From positions 49,628,876 to 49,692,875 of the forward strand of contig CM035231.1 in assembly GCA_020226215.1 (NCBI GenBank): DNA of 64,000 bases, given 5' to 3'. The first letter of the stretch is position 1. The number at the start of each line of letters is the position of its first letter. Source of the DNA: Sindora glabra. Taxonomy: Eukaryota; Streptophyta; Magnoliopsida; Fabales; Fabaceae. The notes beneath the pieces were generated by a model. That model saw only the letters and a list, made by a program, of their open reading frames with translations, was not told the origin of the DNA and did no database searches. Made by a program: the position numbers and the translations under genes. Below, in pieces: positions 62,695 to 64,000 of this stretch.

Positions 62695-63716
62695 CTGATG
62701 ATCCAAACAGAAAACAATCACTGAAGTGATACCTCAATAAAGAAAAATACTGAATATATGAAGGCAGCAACCAGATAGATACATCAAAGTTCAACTTATT
62801 TCACAAAAGCTTTAAGAACTTAAACTCATGGTAGCATAACAATTCAACACAAACTCCTAGAAAGGTACATCTCACTTACTTTGGCACTGAAACTCTTAAC
62901 ACAATTCATACTTCTAGTTCTAGACACATGCCAATGGGTGGTCGGGATAAAGATGTTAAAAATTGCTTACTGGCATCTTATCCAACACTGCTTGAACATA
63001 GCTTACTGACCTCTTCAACGTAGTTTGACAAATTGATCACATTTGATACGAATCTTACATAGACTTGAAAGTTCTTACACTTTTGACTTGTTTAAAGATG
63101 AACTAACTTTTGTTAAACATACATTTTTTTTCATATACATGAATGACAGAAAATGGAGGTGATTAACTCAATTTCATCTACTCTCTCACTTGTGAAGACA
63201 ATTTTAATCTTCCTAGTAAATACATTGCTATTACAAATTTTTATATGTTACTATGTTAATTTTACAAAATGGCCGTCATTTTATGTGATATGTTTCCCAT
63301 TCATGCCTACAATGATCAAAACTAGTGCCATAAACAAGTCGATAAATGCATCTTGATTGGTGAATCTTTTATGGATAATAATATTATTAATAGCTGGGAG
63401 ATGATACTAACTAGCTTGTTCTTCCAAGAGTGACCAAGCGAAGAGCTGGGTATTGCTAAGTCCAAGAAAGCAGGAAGCAAAGTCCCACCATCACATTTTA
63501 AACTACACGGATCAGCAAAACAAAAATTAAAGAATTCCTGCCCAATCCATCCTATAATATGATATAAACGGAAAGCTGTGAATCAACAAAAATAGAAAAT
63601 TTACAAAAATAGCACCGCCCCAGCATAACAAAATTCACCAGGAGATCAATAATAATGTCGGAAAGTAATGAGAATAAAATAGTTAATATCCCCTTGAATT
63701 GAAATTAGTTATCCAC
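62695..63716. other. AMSH-like intron 1, no other feature seen
   Basis: About 1 kb of AT-rich sequence between exons 1 and 2. The small open frame at 63153..63356 has no recognisable domain. Confidence 0.5.
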
Positions 63717-63798
63717 CTGCTTAAGAAGGTTATCGGCGATTCGACAGTAATAAATTGTCAACGTCCACTTTGCGAGCGATGGAGTTTACGAAGATCAT
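63717..63798 (-). pseudogene. AMSH-like exon 1 (frameshifted)
   Basis: It starts ATG at 63798. The S-I-A-R-K-V-D-V-D-N segment is in frame 1, while Y-Y-x-R-I-A-D-N-L-L-K-Q is in frame 2, followed by a good donor (CAG/GTGGAT). From memory of the family the exon should be about 99 nt; here it is 82, a net loss of 17 that removes the linking residues and shifts the frame. Confidence 0.8.
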
Positions 63799-64000
63799 CT
63801 TCTCTGGCGCCGAATGCCTTAAACGAGGACAGTACTCATGTTAAGGGGATCAAACGTTGCTCCTCTATTAGTTGTCGTTTATAAAGTGTACTGTCACTTA
63901 CTTAAGGGTATTTTTGTGCTATTTAAAAAAAAAAACGGAAAGTAATAATAGTTATAACGATATATTATTAATTTAATTCATTAAATTTTATTTATTTATA

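Larger units (their letters stand above)
42312..63798 (-). pseudogene. AMSH-like deubiquitinase pseudogene, 3'-truncated
   Basis: Plant AMSH proteins are JAMM/MPN+ metalloproteases that cut K63/K48 ubiquitin chains on endosomal cargo. Exons run from 63798 to 42312 with GT/AG borders. The N-terminal helical (MIT-like) part, the linker (V-L-S-L-D-D-G-R-W) and the start of the MPN+ domain (L-E-T-C-G-I-L-A-G-S-L, T-L-N-E-E-E-I-F) are recognisable. Lesions: a shortened, frame-shifted exon 1; TGA in exon 3; donor GT apparently AT after exon 3; frame changes in the linker exon; nothing after G-W-I, so the zinc-binding H-x-H and Asp are absent. A 17-kb retrotransposon stack lies in one intron. A functional paralogue presumably exists elsewhere. 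Confidence 0.88.

Noticed and set aside
42312..63798. AMSH-like locus as an intact gene with very long introns
   Set aside because: Coding lesions in exons 1, 3, 5 and 7 and the absent catalytic exons cannot be explained by splicing alone.
1..64000. tRNA, rRNA, CRISPR-like or operon structures
   Set aside because: None seen; regularly spaced repeats are transposon subterminal arrays or tandem duplications, and TGGTATCAGAGC motifs are retroelement primer sites rather than tRNA genes.

Overview
The window is nuclear DNA of a flowering plant, very probably a dicot: it is AT-rich, its genes have short exons with GT/AG introns, and most of it is decayed transposable elements. I cannot name the species. 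Only one gene looks intact: an R2R3-MYB transcription factor on the minus strand (397..4617, three exons, 364 residues), close to the P / subgroup 7 flavonoid regulators. Its second intron carries a small hAT-like MITE with an 8-bp target duplication.

Between 4.8 and 22.6 kb there is no gene I can support. This stretch holds MITEs, CACTA-like fragments and pieces of an LTR-like repeat (here called R1). From 22604 to 39576 lies one Ty1/copia element with a perfect AATAT target-site duplication. Its 5' LTR is split by about 7.4 kb of a decayed endogenous pararetrovirus (Caulimoviridae), itself interrupted by an R1 copy. Its protease region is split by a 2.9-kb non-autonomous CACTA element with an ATA duplication.

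From 42.3 to 63.8 kb the minus strand carries the exons of an AMSH-like deubiquitinase. It is a pseudogene: frameshifts, an in-frame stop, altered splice donors, and no exons after the G-W-I that precedes the JAMM histidines. One of its introns has been expanded by a nested stack. A non-autonomous LTR element N (44184..61381, duplication AAGAC) has copia element 1 (44433..51427) in its left LTR, and an RTE-type LINE (48651..about 51379) sits in copia 1's 3' LTR. N's right LTR holds a 172-bp MITE (duplication AGAAACAT) and an LTR element (54424..61100) whose interior is not gag-pol but a fragment of a host gene resembling GBF-interacting protein 1 (GIP1/DUF1296). That captured fragment is in turn split by copia element 2 (55687..59986, duplication ATAGT).

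No rRNA, tRNA, CRISPR array or bacterial-type operon was seen. The noteworthy content is the layered insertion history, the retrotransposon-borne GIP1-like fragment and the pararetrovirus inside an LTR. Calls rest on reading translations, termini and duplications by eye, without database searches.
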